Shown here piece by piece: positions 26,585 to 34,464 of a stretch of DNA of 64,000 nt (within the stretch, counting starts at the first letter, position 1; every line of letters starts with the position of its first letter). Under the pieces are notes generated by a model. The model was not told the origin of the DNA and did not search any database. It was given only the letters and a program-made list of their open reading frames with translations. Where the stretch lies: the NCBI RefSeq assembly GCF_034479635.1, contig NZ_CP140153.1:1061501-1125500 (forward strand). Direction: 5' to 3'. The position numbers and the translations under genes were made by a program. Source of the DNA: Guyparkeria halophila. Lineage in GTDB: Bacteria; Pseudomonadota; Gammaproteobacteria; Halothiobacillales; Halothiobacillaceae.

Positions 26585-26914
26585 TTACTCGGCGATCACG
26601 CGACCCTGGGCGGTCGCCTGGTTGAACTCGCCGAAGAACGGGTATTCGCCGGCATCGAGCGGACCGATGAAGATCACGGCCTGGCTGTGGCCGGGGATGA
26701 TCTTTTCGCGGTTGAGCTCGTAGCTTTCGAACTCCTCCGGGGTGGCGTCCTGGTTGTGCACCATCAGCTTGACCTTCTCGCCGGCCGGGATGGTCACGGC
26801 CTCGGGCTGGAAGTGGTGATCCGTGATGGTCAGGTCGAATGTCTGGGTCTTGGCCTGCGCGGTCCCGACGGTGAGCAGGGCGGCGATGGCGACTAAATGG
26901 GCAATGCGTGCCAT
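26585..26914 (-). CDS. periplasmic cupredoxin-like protein
   Basis: 109 residues with a signal peptide (MARIAHLVAIAALLTVGTAQA) and one cupredoxin-type domain: FDLTITDHHFQPEAVTIPAGEKVKLMVHNQDATPEEFES and GEYPFFGEFN. It has no Cys in the mature chain, so the classic type-1 copper site is missing; His, Met and Glu ligands may bind metal in another way, as in the N-terminal domain of EfeO. ATG 26914 is chosen because it starts the signal peptide; an upstream extension would run across the Fur box. It is the first gene of the iron-permease operon and probably presents iron to the permease. Confidence 0.88.
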   Translation of the reverse strand: MARIAHLVAIAALLTVGTAQAKTQTFDLTITDHHFQPEAVTIPAGEKVKLMVHNQDATPEEFESYELNREKIIPGHSQAVIFIGPLDAGEYPFFGEFNQATAQGRVIAE

Positions 26915-26932
26915 GAAACTAACCTCAACAGA

Positions 26933-26951
26933 AACGATAACGGTTCGCATT
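26933..26951. promoter_or_regulatory. Fur box upstream of the iron-permease operon
   Basis: AACGATAACGGTTCGCATT, read on the other strand as AATGCGAACCGTTATCGTT, matches the Fur pattern well and lies about 20 bases before the cupredoxin start, in a position to block transcription of the three-gene operon. Confidence 0.68.
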
Positions 26952-27065
26952 CTGATGGAGGTTTGTTTGCAATGCAAATCAAATCTGGATTGGGGATTCG
27001 GGTTGTTGTGAGGGGGGCGGAGTGATCGCTGCGCCGCCCGGCGGCTGCCGGACGACCGCAGTCGA

Positions 27066-28274
27066 TCAGCGCAGCGCAATCAGGTTGACGGGCGTGGAGG
27101 CATCAAGAGTGCGGTGGGCGGGAATAACCGCGAGGGCGTCGGCGTACTCCGCCTCGACGTCCTGCTCGAGGGTCCACCAGGTGCCATCACGACACTCGAG
27201 TCGAACGGGGAGATAGCGGGCGGCGTTCATGGGGCCGATGGGACTGACCAGTCGGGCACAGGGGGCCGGGGTCGCGGCCGCCGAACTCTGCATCGCCTCC
27301 AGCAGGGGGCGGACCAGAACCTGCAGTGCGGTGAGCAGGGCGGCGGGGCGACCGGGCAAGGCGATCACGAGCTTGCCGTCGGGCGTCGCGGCGGCACTGG
27401 TGGGGCGTCCGGGTCGCATGGACACGCCTTCGAACAGTGTGGTGCCCACGCGGGTGAGAAGGGCGCGGCCGAAGTCGCGAGTGCCGACCGAACTGCCACC
27501 AATGAGGCACACCACGTCCGCATCGGCGAGTTGACGGCGAACCGCCGCCTCGAGCGTGGGCAGGTGATCGGCCAGCGGGGCGGCTGGTCCGACGACCTCG
27601 GCTCCCAGGCGGGTCAGCGTTGCCTGCAGGAGAATGCTGTTGCTGTCGTGAATGCTGCCTGGCGGGCAGGGTTCGCCGGGCGGGATCAGCTCGTCGCCGG
27701 TTACCAGCACGGCCACCCGAGGCGCGCGGCGCACCGGCAGGGTGGCCAGGCCGTGCCGGGCGGCGAGCGAGAGATGACCCGCCGTCAGTATGGTGCCGGA
27801 CGACAGGATCGGGGCGCCCGGCATGGCGACCGCGCCGACGGTCTCGCAGTCGGCCCAGGGGGATGCCGGCTCGATGACGTGCAGCCAGCCGGCCGACACG
27901 TTCACGCGTTCGCGGCGCAGCACTACGTCGGCACCTGGCGGCAGTGGTGCGCCGGTCGCGATGGCGGCACAGTGCCCGGCCGGGAGGGGGTGTGGCGCGC
28001 TGTGGTCCGAGTCGCTCGCCGGCCGGACCCTCAGGGCGGCTGCGTTGCCGGGATTGCCGTCGCCGAGTTCGGCGTGCCGGGCGGCATAGCCGTCCATCAT
28101 GGCGCGATTGAACGGCGGGTAGGCGCGCGGGGCGCGGATCGTTCGGGCAAGGGTCCGTCCGAGCGCCGCGTGTAGCGCCACCTCGGTCGTGTCGAGCGTC
28201 GGCGCGGTGTCGATCAGGGCCGCGAGCGCCTCATCCACGCTCGGGCTGGCGATGGCACAGGAGCAGCGGGTCAT
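27066..28274 (-). CDS. moeA: molybdopterin molybdenumtransferase
   Basis: 402 residues with MoeA features: the N-terminal SVDEAL..L helix, PPFNRAMMDGYA, the GDELIPPGEP and IHDSNS segments, and LIGGSSVGTRDF of the Mo-insertion domain. It inserts molybdate into molybdopterin for nitrate reductase NasA encoded at the head of the same transcript. ATG 28274 has GGGGAGGA upstream and overlaps the mobA stop (ATGA). It is the last gene of the nasA-cysG-hemD-mobA-moeA operon. Confidence 0.93.
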   Translation of the reverse strand: MTRCSCAIASPSVDEALAALIDTAPTLDTTEVALHAALGRTLARTIRAPRAYPPFNRAMMDGYAARHAELGDGNPGNAAALRVRPASDSDHSAPHPLPAGHCAAIATGAPLPPGADVVLRRERVNVSAGWLHVIEPASPWADCETVGAVAMPGAPILSSGTILTAGHLSLAARHGLATLPVRRAPRVAVLVTGDELIPPGEPCPPGSIHDSNSILLQATLTRLGAEVVGPAAPLADHLPTLEAAVRRQLADADVVCLIGGSSVGTRDFGRALLTRVGTTLFEGVSMRPGRPTSAAATPDGKLVIALPGRPAALLTALQVLVRPLLEAMQSSAAATPAPCARLVSPIGPMNAARYLPVRLECRDGTWWTLEQDVEAEYADALAVIPAHRTLDASTPVNLIALR

Positions 28275-28891
28275 GGTCTCGTCCTCCCCATGTCGGGCAT
28301 GGCCACTGATTGGAACAGCTCGGTCGGGGTGTTGACGTTGAGGAAGGCCTCGCGGTCGTCGGCGAGATCGCAACAGGCATGTGGGCCGCCGGTGAGCAGG
28401 TCGGTGAGTCGTGACGGCACCGGACCGACCAGATCCTGTCGCAGGGTGGGCCCGTGGAACAGGGCGATTCCGGGCTGCAGGCGTTCGCCGTCGTGTGCGA
28501 TCACCACTGGCGCGCCGGTGGCGCGCTGGCGGGCCACCAGCCGGGCGGGCCACAGAGCGCGGTAGCGGGGCATGTCGCAGGGGGCGAGCAGCACCCAGTC
28601 GTGTCGCAGCCTCGCGTTCGCGGCGTGTACCGCTGCGGCGGGCCCGCGACGTATGCCGCCCGGATCGCGGATCGTGGTGTGGCCGAGGCGGCGATACGCC
28701 TCCAGGTTGCGGTTGGCGACGATGACCAGCTCGTCGACGGATGGTGCCAGGGACTCGATCACGTGGCTGACCATCGGCTGGCCGAGAAACGGCTCGAGCC
28801 CCTTGTCGCGTCCGTCCATGCGGCGGCTGGCGCCGCCGGCGAGCACCAGCGCGCTCAGTTTCGTTTCGGGCTGGAGCGATAAGTCATTCAC
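28271..28891 (-). CDS. mobA: molybdenum cofactor guanylyltransferase
   Basis: 206 residues. The GTP-binding signature LVLAGGASRRMDGRDKG lies near residues 15-32 and DWVLLAPCDMPR at about 100. MobA converts Mo-molybdopterin to the bis-MGD form used by NasA-type nitrate reductases. It overlaps moeA downstream and hemD upstream by four bases each, so the group is translationally coupled. Confidence 0.92.
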   Translation of the reverse strand: MNDLSLQPETKLSALVLAGGASRRMDGRDKGLEPFLGQPMVSHVIESLAPSVDELVIVANRNLEAYRRLGHTTIRDPGGIRRGPAAAVHAANARLRHDWVLLAPCDMPRYRALWPARLVARQRATGAPVVIAHDGERLQPGIALFHGPTLRQDLVGPVPSRLTDLLTGGPHACCDLADDREAFLNVNTPTELFQSVAMPDMGRTRP

Positions 28892-29739
28892 GAGACGGCC
28901 TCGCGGCGCTGCAAATGCTCGGCCAGCGCGTCGACCATGGGGTGCATGAAAAACCGCCGGCCGGGCATCACGTCGACCCGGATGCCGAGGCCTTCCAGGT
29001 GTTCGGCCATCACCGGGCCGATGGCGGCGACCACCGCGCGTGCCAGCCCGGCCTGCAGGGCATCGTCACGCCCGGCGTTGCGCGCGATCCGCAGCAGGCG
29101 GTTGATCTGCGGCTGTGCGGTGAACAGGATCACGTCGGTCCGCCCGTCGGCCAGCTGCTCGACCAGTTCGAGCACCGCCTCGGTCTCGCTCTCGCTTGCA
29201 TAGACGTAGGGGGCGACCGGCACCGGCTCGCTGCCAATCTCGTGGACGGCGCGGATCAAAGGGATATTGGGCTCGGTGCCGTAGAGGACCACGCCGGTGC
29301 GCGGTGCCGGCTGGTCGAGATTTTTCAGGGTGGCGATCACCCCGTCGCTGGTGGGGCGATCGGCCTGCACCTCGGCCTGTAGTCCCCAGCGCTTGAGCAC
29401 GCGTCCCGGCTTCGGTCCGCGCACGATCAGGCGAGTGCGCTCCAGTTTTCGCAGGAACGCCGTCTCGCGGCCATGGCGCTCGGAGGCGGCATGCAGGCGC
29501 GCGATGCCCTCGCCGGTGAGCACGATCAGGTCGCGCATGCTGCCGTCGGCCAGGAAACGGTCGATCCACGCGACCACGCCGTCCTGGTCGGGCGAGTCGT
29601 GGATGCTGACCAGCGGGCAGCGCGTCACCGTGGCGCCACGGCGTTCCAGCAGTCCGGCCAGTATGTCGATCTGGCGGGATTCGGGCAGTGCGACGCGGCA
29701 GCCGCGGAAGGCCTGCGGGATCTCGGGGACGCGACTCAT
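28888..29739 (-). CDS. hemD: uroporphyrinogen-III synthase
   Basis: 283 residues with the HemD pattern: two Rossmann-like lobes, start FRGCRVALPESRQIDILAGLLERRGATV, TGEGIARLH in lobe one, and DVILFTAQPQINRLLRIA and AAIGPVMAEHLEGLGI in lobe two. Sequence conservation is low in the family, so the call leans on these blocks and on the context: it lies directly after cysG, and its product is the precursor of the siroheme that NirB needs. ATG 29739 overlaps the cysG stop; an earlier in-frame start would lie inside cysG. Confidence 0.85.
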   Translation of the reverse strand: MSRVPEIPQAFRGCRVALPESRQIDILAGLLERRGATVTRCPLVSIHDSPDQDGVVAWIDRFLADGSMRDLIVLTGEGIARLHAASERHGRETAFLRKLERTRLIVRGPKPGRVLKRWGLQAEVQADRPTSDGVIATLKNLDQPAPRTGVVLYGTEPNIPLIRAVHEIGSEPVPVAPYVYASESETEAVLELVEQLADGRTDVILFTAQPQINRLLRIARNAGRDDALQAGLARAVVAAIGPVMAEHLEGLGIRVDVMPGRRFFMHPMVDALAEHLQRREAVS

Positions 29740-31172
29740 GCCGCCCCCTTGGCGAGACACGGCTCGCTGTCCGGGAACGCGCTCGTGGCCGCCCCGCGGC
29801 CGCGGAACCATCCCAGTGACTCGTGCAGCCCCGTGACCTCGCCGATCACGAGCAGCGAGGGGGATTCAGCCGCGGTGATCTTGTTGGGCAGGGAGGTGAG
29901 CGTGCCGGTATAGACGCGCTGGTTGTCGGTGGTGCCGCGCTCGATCAGGGCCGCCTTGCGGCTGCGCGGCATGCCGTGGGCGATCAGCTGGTCGCAGATC
30001 TGGCGGGCGCTGCCGAGGCTCATGTAGAAGACCAGCGTGTCGCGGCCCTCGGCGAGGTTCTGCCAGTCGAGATCCAGGCCGTCGCCACGTCGATGGCCGG
30101 TGACGAAGCGCACCGACTGGGCATGATCGCGGTGGGTGAGCGGGATGCCGGCATAGGCCGCACAACCGCTGGCGGCGGTGATGCCGGGTACCACCTGGAA
30201 GGGCAGGCCGGCACCGGCCAGCACCTCGATCTCCTCGCCGCCCCGGCCGAAGATGAACGGGTCGCCGCCCTTGAGTCGGGCGACGCGCTTGCCGTCGGCG
30301 GCGAGATCGCGCAGCAGACTACTGATGTCTTCCTGCGAACAACTGTGGTTGCCGGCCCGCTTGCCGACGTAGATCCGCTCGGCCTCGCGGCGGGCCAGGT
30401 CGACGATCGCCGGGGCGACCAGCCGGTCGTAGACGACCACGTCGGCCTTCTGCAGCAGGCGCAAGGCGCGGAAGGTGAGCAGATCCGGGTCGCCGGGGCC
30501 GGCGCCGATCAGGTAGACCTCGCCGGCCTCGCTCGGCGCCTCCCGGTCGGCGAGCAGCCCGGCGAGCTTGTCCTCCGCCTCGCGGTCCTTGCCCGAGAGC
30601 ACCAGGTTGCCGATCGGGCCGTCGATCACGTCCTCCCAGAAGCGCTTGCGGGTATCGAGGCCGTGAATGCGGTCCTTGGCGGCCTGTCGGTAGCGACCCA
30701 GCAGGTCGGCCAGCCGGCCGAAACCTGACGGGATCAGGGTCTCGAGCCGGGCGCGCATCAGCCGGGCGAGCACCGGTGAGCGCCCGCCGGTCGACAGGGC
30801 GATGGTCACCGGGCTGCGGTCGACGATCCCCGGCAGGATGAAGCTGCACAGCTCGGGCTCGTCGGCGACGTTGACCGGGATGCCGCGCCGCTCGCAGGCG
30901 GCAAAGACCGCGCGATTGACCGCCGGCTCGTCGGTCGCGGCGATCACCAGGCGGTTGCCGACGACCATGGGGTCGTCGAATTCGGCCTCGCGCCAGGCGA
31001 GCCGGCCGTCGGCCACCATGCGGCGGGTCTCGCCGGTGATTGCCGGGGCGACCGCCGTCACCCGGGCGCCGGCGGCGCGCATCAGGTCCGCCTTGCGGGC
31101 GGCGACCGCACCGCCGCCGACGACCAGGCAGTCTTTGTCGTGCAGGTTCATGAAGATGGGTAGCTGGTCCAT
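29736..31172 (-). CDS. cysG: siroheme synthase (trifunctional)
   Basis: 478 residues, full length. The N-terminal precorrin-2 dehydrogenase/ferrochelatase part shows CLVVGGGAVAARKADLMRAAGA and LVIAATDEPAVN. The C-terminal uroporphyrinogen methyltransferase shows VYLIGAGPGDPDLLTFRALRLLQKADVVVYDRLV and ARLKGGDPFIFGRGGEE. It makes siroheme from uroporphyrinogen III for the nitrite reductase NirB. It starts 12 bases after nasA, so siroheme supply is co-regulated with nitrate reduction. Confidence 0.95.
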   Translation of the reverse strand: MDQLPIFMNLHDKDCLVVGGGAVAARKADLMRAAGARVTAVAPAITGETRRMVADGRLAWREAEFDDPMVVGNRLVIAATDEPAVNRAVFAACERRGIPVNVADEPELCSFILPGIVDRSPVTIALSTGGRSPVLARLMRARLETLIPSGFGRLADLLGRYRQAAKDRIHGLDTRKRFWEDVIDGPIGNLVLSGKDREAEDKLAGLLADREAPSEAGEVYLIGAGPGDPDLLTFRALRLLQKADVVVYDRLVAPAIVDLARREAERIYVGKRAGNHSCSQEDISSLLRDLAADGKRVARLKGGDPFIFGRGGEEIEVLAGAGLPFQVVPGITAASGCAAYAGIPLTHRDHAQSVRFVTGHRRGDGLDLDWQNLAEGRDTLVFYMSLGSARQICDQLIAHGMPRSRKAALIERGTTDNQRVYTGTLTSLPNKITAAESPSLLVIGEVTGLHESLGWFRGRGAATSAFPDSEPCLAKGAA

Positions 31173-31184
31173 GGGTCGGTCCCC

Positions 31185-33845
31185 TCAGGTGCTTGTTTCG
31201 GTGAGGCGCTGGGCGATGAGTTGCTTGAGCTCCGGGATGCAGGAGCCGCAGTTGGTGCCGCAGCGCAGGGCCTTGCCCAGTGCCTCCGGCGTGTCGAGGC
31301 CGTCGGCGTCGATGGCCTCGAGGACGCTGGTTTCCCCGACCTGGAAGCAGGAACAGACGATCGGGCCGGTATCGGGCATCGCTTCGGCGGGGCGACCGGC
31401 CAGCAGGCCGAGTCGCTGGGTGAGCGAGAGCGCCTCCGAACGGATCAGGTCGGCGAGCCACTCGCGCGAGGGCAGTTCGGGGTCGGCGGCGACGAACAGC
31501 ACCGCGGTCACCCGGCCGTCGACCAGCCGGGCGGCGCGGAACGGGCCCGCACTGTCCTCGTAGGTCTGCCACTCGCCGTCCGCGCCGATCACGTCACGGG
31601 CCCACTGCGTCCAGTCGCCGACCGCTTCGCGACCGGCGATCTCGTAGCGCGTGCCGCCATCGATCGGGATACGCGCCCAGTAGTCGGCCGTGAGCGGTGC
31701 GATGGGCTCGCGGCTGAGCAGCGTGGCGAACCAGTTGGCCGCGAACGGACGGATGGCGACGGTGGCGTGCTTGGATTCGGGCTGCCCCGAGTGCGGGTCG
31801 ACGTGCGTCGGGATCAGTGCGCCGACCCGGGCGCTGTGGCTGTACTGGGCGTTCCAGTGCATCGGCACGAACAGCGCGCCCGGCGCCTGCGCTCTGGTGA
31901 GGCGAACCCGGCCGACATAGCGACCGTGCTCGCCGATGACCTCGGCCAGCCGTCCCTCCGCGAGCCCGTGGCGGTCGGCGTCGTCCGGGTGGATCTCGAC
32001 GAACGGTTCGTCGATGTGCTGCATCAGCCGCGCCGCCTTGGCGGTGCGGGTCATGGTGTGCCACTGATCACGAATCCGGCCGGTGTTCATCACCAGCGGT
32101 CGTTCGGCCGAGATGGTGCTTGCCGGCGCGGTGGAGGTGATGGCGACGAAACGGGCCCGACCGGATGGCGTGAAGAAACGGCCGTCCTCGAACAGGCGCT
32201 GGCGGCCCCGGCCGGTGGCCGGGTCGATCGGCCAGCGCACCGGGGCGAGCCGGTCGTATTCGGCGTCGCTCAACCCGGCGAGCGCGGCGATATCGAAATC
32301 GCGGCTGCCGTCGTTCTCGTAGCCGGACAGTGCGGCGTGCTCGCGGAAGATCTCGGTCGGTCCCTGGTAGGCGAAGGCCTCGGCAAAGCCCAGCCGGCGG
32401 GCCACCTCGCAGATCGTCCACCAGTCGTGACGTGCCTCGCCGGGCGGCTCGATAAAGCCGCGCTGGCGGGAGATGCAGCGCTCGGAATTGGTGACCGTGC
32501 CGTCCTTCTCCGCCCAGCTGGTCGCCGGCAGGAGCACGTCGGCGCAGGCGGTGGTGTCGGTCTCCTGCATGCAGTCGGAGACCACCACCAACGGGCAGCG
32601 CTGCAGCGCCTCGCGCACCCGGTCGGATGCCGGTAGGCTGACCACGGGGTTGGTGGCCATGATCCAGATCGCCTTGATCTGCCCGGATTCGACCGCCTCG
32701 AACAGGTCGGTGGCCTTCAGTCCGGGTGAGGTGGCCATGCCGGGCGATTGCCAGAATCGCCCGACGCGCTCGATGGCGCCCGGCTGCTCGAAGTCCATGT
32801 GCGCGGCCAGTTGGTTGGCTAGTCCGCCGACCTCGCGCCCGCCCATGGCGTTGGGCTGGCCGGTGATCGAGAACGGTCCCATGCCCGGCGCGCCGATGCG
32901 TCCGGTGGCCAGATGGCAGTTGATGATGGCGTTCGACTTGTCCGAGCCGCTCGTGGACTGGTTCACGCCCTGCGAGTAGACCGTGACCGTGCGCTCGTGG
33001 TCGGCGAACCAGTCAAAAAAGGTCTGCAGCTCGTCGACGGTGACGCCGGTCGAGCGGGCGACCGCCTCGATGTCGGGCGCCTCGCGGTGGGCGCGGGCAA
33101 TGGCCTGATCGAATCCCTCGGTATGTGCCTCGATATAGGCCGCGTCGATCGCGTCGCGTTCGGAGAGGTTGGCGAGCAGGCCGTTGAACAGGAACGCGTC
33201 GCTGCCCGGGGCGATGGCCAGATGCAGGTCGGCGATGTCGCAGGTGGCGGTGCGGCGCGGGTCGATCACCACCACCCGCATCTCGGGGCGGGCGCGCTTG
33301 GCCGCGACCAGGCGCTGGTAGGTGACCGGGTGGGTCCAGGCGGCGTTCGAGCCGACCAGCACCACCAGGTCGGCGCATTCGATGTCCTCGTAGCAGGTGG
33401 GCACGGTGTCGGTGCCGAAGGCCCGCTTGTAACCCACCACCGCCGAGGCCATGCACAGGCGCGAGTTGGTGTCGATATTGGCCGTGCCGATGAAGCCCTT
33501 CATCAGCTTGTTGGCGACGTAGTAGTCCTCGGTGAGCAGCTGGCCGGAGACGTACATGGCCACGGCATCGGGGCCGTGCTCGTCGATGACGCGGCGAAAG
33601 CCGTCGGCGACGGTATCGAGCGCGGTATCCCAGTCCACGGCCACACCGTCGACCTGCGGCACCCGCATGCGCCCGGCAGGATCAACGGTCTCGTGCAGGG
33701 CCGAGCCCTTGACGCACAGCCGGCCGAGGTTGGCCGGGTGGTCCTGGCTGCCCGCCACGCCCACCAGTCGCCCGTCGTCCAGATGGGCATCGACGCCGCA
33801 GCCGACGCCGCAGTAGGGACAGGTTGTCTTGACGGTCTCGTGCAT
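31185..33845 (-). CDS. nasA: assimilatory nitrate reductase catalytic subunit with C-terminal [2Fe-2S] domain
   Basis: 886 residues. The N-terminus has the [4Fe-4S] motif TCPYCGVGC plus a later LGRLCVKGSAL. The body is a molybdopterin oxidoreductase (SRLCMASAVVGYKRAFGTD with the Mo-ligand Cys region, and the MGP-binding YSQGVNQSTSG..KSNAIIN block), with a molydopterin-dinucleotide-binding domain near residue 580. A BFD-like [2Fe-2S] domain closes the protein: VCSCFQVGE..CGTNCGSC. It reduces nitrate to nitrite in the cytoplasm. The extra domain probably receives electrons from the FAD reductase at 37068, which lacks such a domain. Expression is from a sigma-54 promoter through a hairpin-controlled leader. 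Confidence 0.95.
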   Translation of the reverse strand: MHETVKTTCPYCGVGCGVDAHLDDGRLVGVAGSQDHPANLGRLCVKGSALHETVDPAGRMRVPQVDGVAVDWDTALDTVADGFRRVIDEHGPDAVAMYVSGQLLTEDYYVANKLMKGFIGTANIDTNSRLCMASAVVGYKRAFGTDTVPTCYEDIECADLVVLVGSNAAWTHPVTYQRLVAAKRARPEMRVVVIDPRRTATCDIADLHLAIAPGSDAFLFNGLLANLSERDAIDAAYIEAHTEGFDQAIARAHREAPDIEAVARSTGVTVDELQTFFDWFADHERTVTVYSQGVNQSTSGSDKSNAIINCHLATGRIGAPGMGPFSITGQPNAMGGREVGGLANQLAAHMDFEQPGAIERVGRFWQSPGMATSPGLKATDLFEAVESGQIKAIWIMATNPVVSLPASDRVREALQRCPLVVVSDCMQETDTTACADVLLPATSWAEKDGTVTNSERCISRQRGFIEPPGEARHDWWTICEVARRLGFAEAFAYQGPTEIFREHAALSGYENDGSRDFDIAALAGLSDAEYDRLAPVRWPIDPATGRGRQRLFEDGRFFTPSGRARFVAITSTAPASTISAERPLVMNTGRIRDQWHTMTRTAKAARLMQHIDEPFVEIHPDDADRHGLAEGRLAEVIGEHGRYVGRVRLTRAQAPGALFVPMHWNAQYSHSARVGALIPTHVDPHSGQPESKHATVAIRPFAANWFATLLSREPIAPLTADYWARIPIDGGTRYEIAGREAVGDWTQWARDVIGADGEWQTYEDSAGPFRAARLVDGRVTAVLFVAADPELPSREWLADLIRSEALSLTQRLGLLAGRPAEAMPDTGPIVCSCFQVGETSVLEAIDADGLDTPEALGKALRCGTNCGSCIPELKQLIAQRLTETST

Positions 33846-33860
33846 GATTCGCTCGCAAAC

Positions 33861-33912
33861 AAAAAAGGCGCCCGATCCGGCGTGGCCGTGAAGCCACGCG
33901 GAACGGACGCCT
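33861..33912 (-). terminator. leader terminator upstream of nasA, part of an attenuator
   Basis: On the minus strand a long stem (GGCGTCCGTTCCGCGTGGC pairing with GCCACGCCGG..CGGGCGCC) ends in TTTTTT, inside the transcribed leader and only about 15 bases before nasA. It would stop transcription before the gene. Its 5' arm overlaps the 3' arm of the second ANTAR-type hairpin, so the two structures exclude each other. Confidence 0.85.
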
Positions 33913-33949
33913 TTGTCCAGTTCGATGTGTTCGCCCCGCCGTTGGGACG
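33901..33949 (-). promoter_or_regulatory. tandem ANTAR-responsive hairpins in the nasA leader
   Basis: Reading the RNA sense, hairpin 1 is CGUCCC-AACGGC-GGGGCG (33932-33949) and hairpin 2 is GAAC-U-GGAC-AAAGGC-GUCC-GUUC (33901-33923). Both have six-base loops with A at position 1 and G at position 4, the known recognition pattern for ANTAR antiterminators. Hairpin 2 shares sequence with the terminator at 33861-33912. NasT, an ANTAR protein, is encoded at 43136, so binding should free the operon from attenuation when nitrate is present. Confidence 0.85.
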
Positions 33950-33963
33950 CTTGTCTCTGTTAA

Positions 33964-33981
33964 AGCAGGGTTCGTGCCATT
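33964..33981 (-). promoter_or_regulatory. sigma-54 promoter of the nasA operon
   Basis: On the minus strand ATGGCACGAACCCTGCTTT keeps the invariant GG and GC with ten bases between them and matches TGGCACG-N4-TTGCW at all but one consensus position. The predicted start falls just upstream of the tandem hairpins. Two NtrC-like half sites (TGCACCA at 34041, TGGTGCG at 34083) lie upstream. Confidence 0.85.
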
Positions 33982-34101
33982 CGCTTCAGTGCCAACAATC
34001 AATCACTTGGCGTATGCGTGGGCCGATTCGCTGCCATTTTTGCACCAGCGCCGATCTCGATCGCCGGGCGCTTGATCCATCCTGGTGCGCGCTCGAACGG
34101 G

Positions 34102-34464
34102 TCACACGCCGGGCTGGGCGACCTGCACCCGGTCGCCGACAATGCGTACGGCGTAGCTGCCGGCACTGACGTCCTCTTCGAGGCAGCTGCCGTCGGTGAG
34201 ACGGTAGTGCTGCTTGTGCAGCGGCGAGGCGACCACGAGTTCACCCCCGATATCGCCGACGATGCCGCGGGAGAGGACGTTGGCGTGGCCCAGCGGGTCC
34301 CAGTTGCCGATGGCGTACACGGACGGCTCGGCGTAGGGAATCAGGAACAGGGCGATCTGGCGCTTGCCGACCAGGGCGGCGACGCCGGAGTGCGGGACGA
34401 GATCGTCCAGGCCGCAGATGTCGATCCAGGTGGTTTCGGTGCGTTCTGCCACGGTCATGTTCAT
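34102..34464 (-). CDS. nirD: NAD(P)H-nitrite reductase small subunit
   Basis: 120 residues with the Rieske-like NirD fold: WIDICGLDDLVPHSGVAALVGKRQIALFLIP, the IGNWDPLGHANVLSRGIVGD block and SPLHKQHYRLTDGSCLEED. As in other NirD proteins the Rieske metal ligands are absent (no CxH pair). It partners NirB to reduce nitrite to ammonium. ATG 34464 overlaps the nirB stop (ATGA); an ATG two codons on is equally possible. Confidence 0.93.
   Translation of the reverse strand: MNMTVAERTETTWIDICGLDDLVPHSGVAALVGKRQIALFLIPYAEPSVYAIGNWDPLGHANVLSRGIVGDIGGELVVASPLHKQHYRLTDGSCLEEDVSAGSYAVRIVGDRVQVAQPGV

Noticed and set aside
34041-34089. Two NtrC-like half sites, TGCACCA and TGGTGCG, upstream of the nasA sigma-54 promoter
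   Set aside because: They are 35 bases apart instead of forming one TGCACC-N5-GGTGCA site. They may still bind NtrC, but I do not list them as a feature.
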